DNA from: Pristionchus mayeri
Lineage: Eukaryota > Nematoda > Chromadorea > Rhabditida > Neodiplogasteridae
DNA: 64,000 nt
Assembly (NCBI GenBank): GCA_036245805.1
Contig: BTRK01000005.1
Span: 20,250,984-20,314,983 of the forward strand
Reading direction: 5' to 3'
The translations under genes were made by a program, and so were the position numbers. Positions 63,554 through 64,000 of this stretch are shown here, in pieces. Within the stretch, counting starts at the first letter, position 1, and the number at the start of each line of letters is the position of its first letter. Under the pieces are notes generated by a model. The model saw only the letters and a program-made list of their open reading frames with translations. It searched no databases and was not told the origin of the DNA.

Positions 63554-64000
63554 ATGCCACTGGGAGACTGCACAGTGCTCAAGGATCGAGCAGCGATGAG
63601 GATGGATTCCCGACTGGTCTGTAAATACGAAGTGCTCTCAGTGATCGGGAAGGGCTCCTTCTCCCAGGTATCTTCGTCCTCTTGCATATAAATGATGAAA
63701 GGGGAGCTTCCTCTCCCATTGACAATCTCGATTTCACACGTTGAAGTGAGCATAGAATTACACAGTGATCTTCGAGAGCAGCTGATCAACCACACAAAAC
63801 ACTCAGGAGAATAGGAACTGAGTGAAGAGGGAAGGATAGAGAGGGATGCAAACTATCCAGGAGAAGAGATTCCCTTCCTCATACCTCCCTCTCAGGTCGT
63901 TCGAGTGCAACATCGAATGACGAAGAAGTTCTTCGCAGTCAAGCTGGTCGCTGCTGATTGTGGATCCATCAACAACGAATTGCAGATCCTCTCCCGAGTC
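63554..64000 (+). CDS. PSKH1-like Ser/Thr protein kinase, 5' part
   Basis: Two exons (63554-63667, 63896 to the edge) are visible. The first reads MPLGDCTVLKDRAAMRMDSR, then the glycine-rich loop YEVLSVIGKGSFSQ. The second begins VVRVQHRMTKKFFAVKLV, containing the VAIK-type lysine, and enters helix C (NNELQILSRV). The KYEVLSVIGKGSFSQVVRVQHR context resembles PSKH1, a Golgi/centrosome-associated CaMK-group kinase. The true N-terminus may lie upstream; the ATG at 63554 follows directly on a tandem repeat. The rest of the kinase is beyond the window. Confidence 0.8.

Overview
The window is gene-dense eukaryotic nuclear DNA. Introns are mostly short (about 40-150 bp, GT-AG with a few GC-AG) and AATAAA poly(A) signals are visible. 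The best fit is a nematode. The SmB protein begins [14 protein letters not shown], which I associate with nematode SmB rather than fly or human SmB. Acceptor-like TTNCAG sites lie just upstream of several start codons, as expected if a spliced leader is added. Several neighbouring same-strand genes are spaced like operon members. I cannot name the species.

Layout. 1-2.3 kb: 3' part of RAE1 (+). 3.5-6.1 kb: a neuronal calcium sensor (-). 7.1-18.0 kb: a same-strand run of katanin p60, ERCC1, NUBP1/Nbp35 and mitochondrial 3-oxoacyl-ACP synthase (+). 18.1-20.1 kb: a TMEM26-family membrane protein (-). 20.4-28.2 kb: an AT-richer mobile island holding a KDZ/Zisupton-type transposase, an unrecognised acidic companion gene with duplicated exons, arrays of a 15-bp palindrome and tRNA-like segments. 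28.6-35.4 kb: SmB, OLA1 and an Sp-family zinc-finger factor (+). 35.8-42.3 kb: a large gene I do not recognise (-), split by a block of satellite and foldback DNA. 43.3-45.4 kb: a carbonic-anhydrase-related protein with altered active-site residues (+). 45.6-54.1 kb: KDM1A/LSD1, eIF3j and SLC25A46 in one same-strand run (-). 54.4-58.2 kb: FIG4 phosphoinositide phosphatase (+). 58.4-60.9 kb: a coiled-coil/membrane protein I do not recognise (-). 63.6 kb to the edge: start of a PSKH1-like kinase (+).

The genes are mostly housekeeping: mRNA export and splicing, translation initiation, DNA repair, Fe-S assembly, mitochondrial fatty-acid synthesis, microtubule severing, chromatin demethylation and endosomal lipid signalling. 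They do not form one pathway. Exon boundaries were read by eye from splice signals, reading-frame continuity and family resemblance. Where I list exons, the phases join.

The unusual content is in non-coding and mobile DNA. It includes the 20.5-28.2 kb two-cassette element with its palindrome arrays, several unrelated MITE-like inverted-repeat elements, a tandem repeat that copies the end of a katanin exon together with its donor site, a satellite with dimeric higher-order structure, and an interspersed TACNGTA octamer that recurs across introns and spacers.
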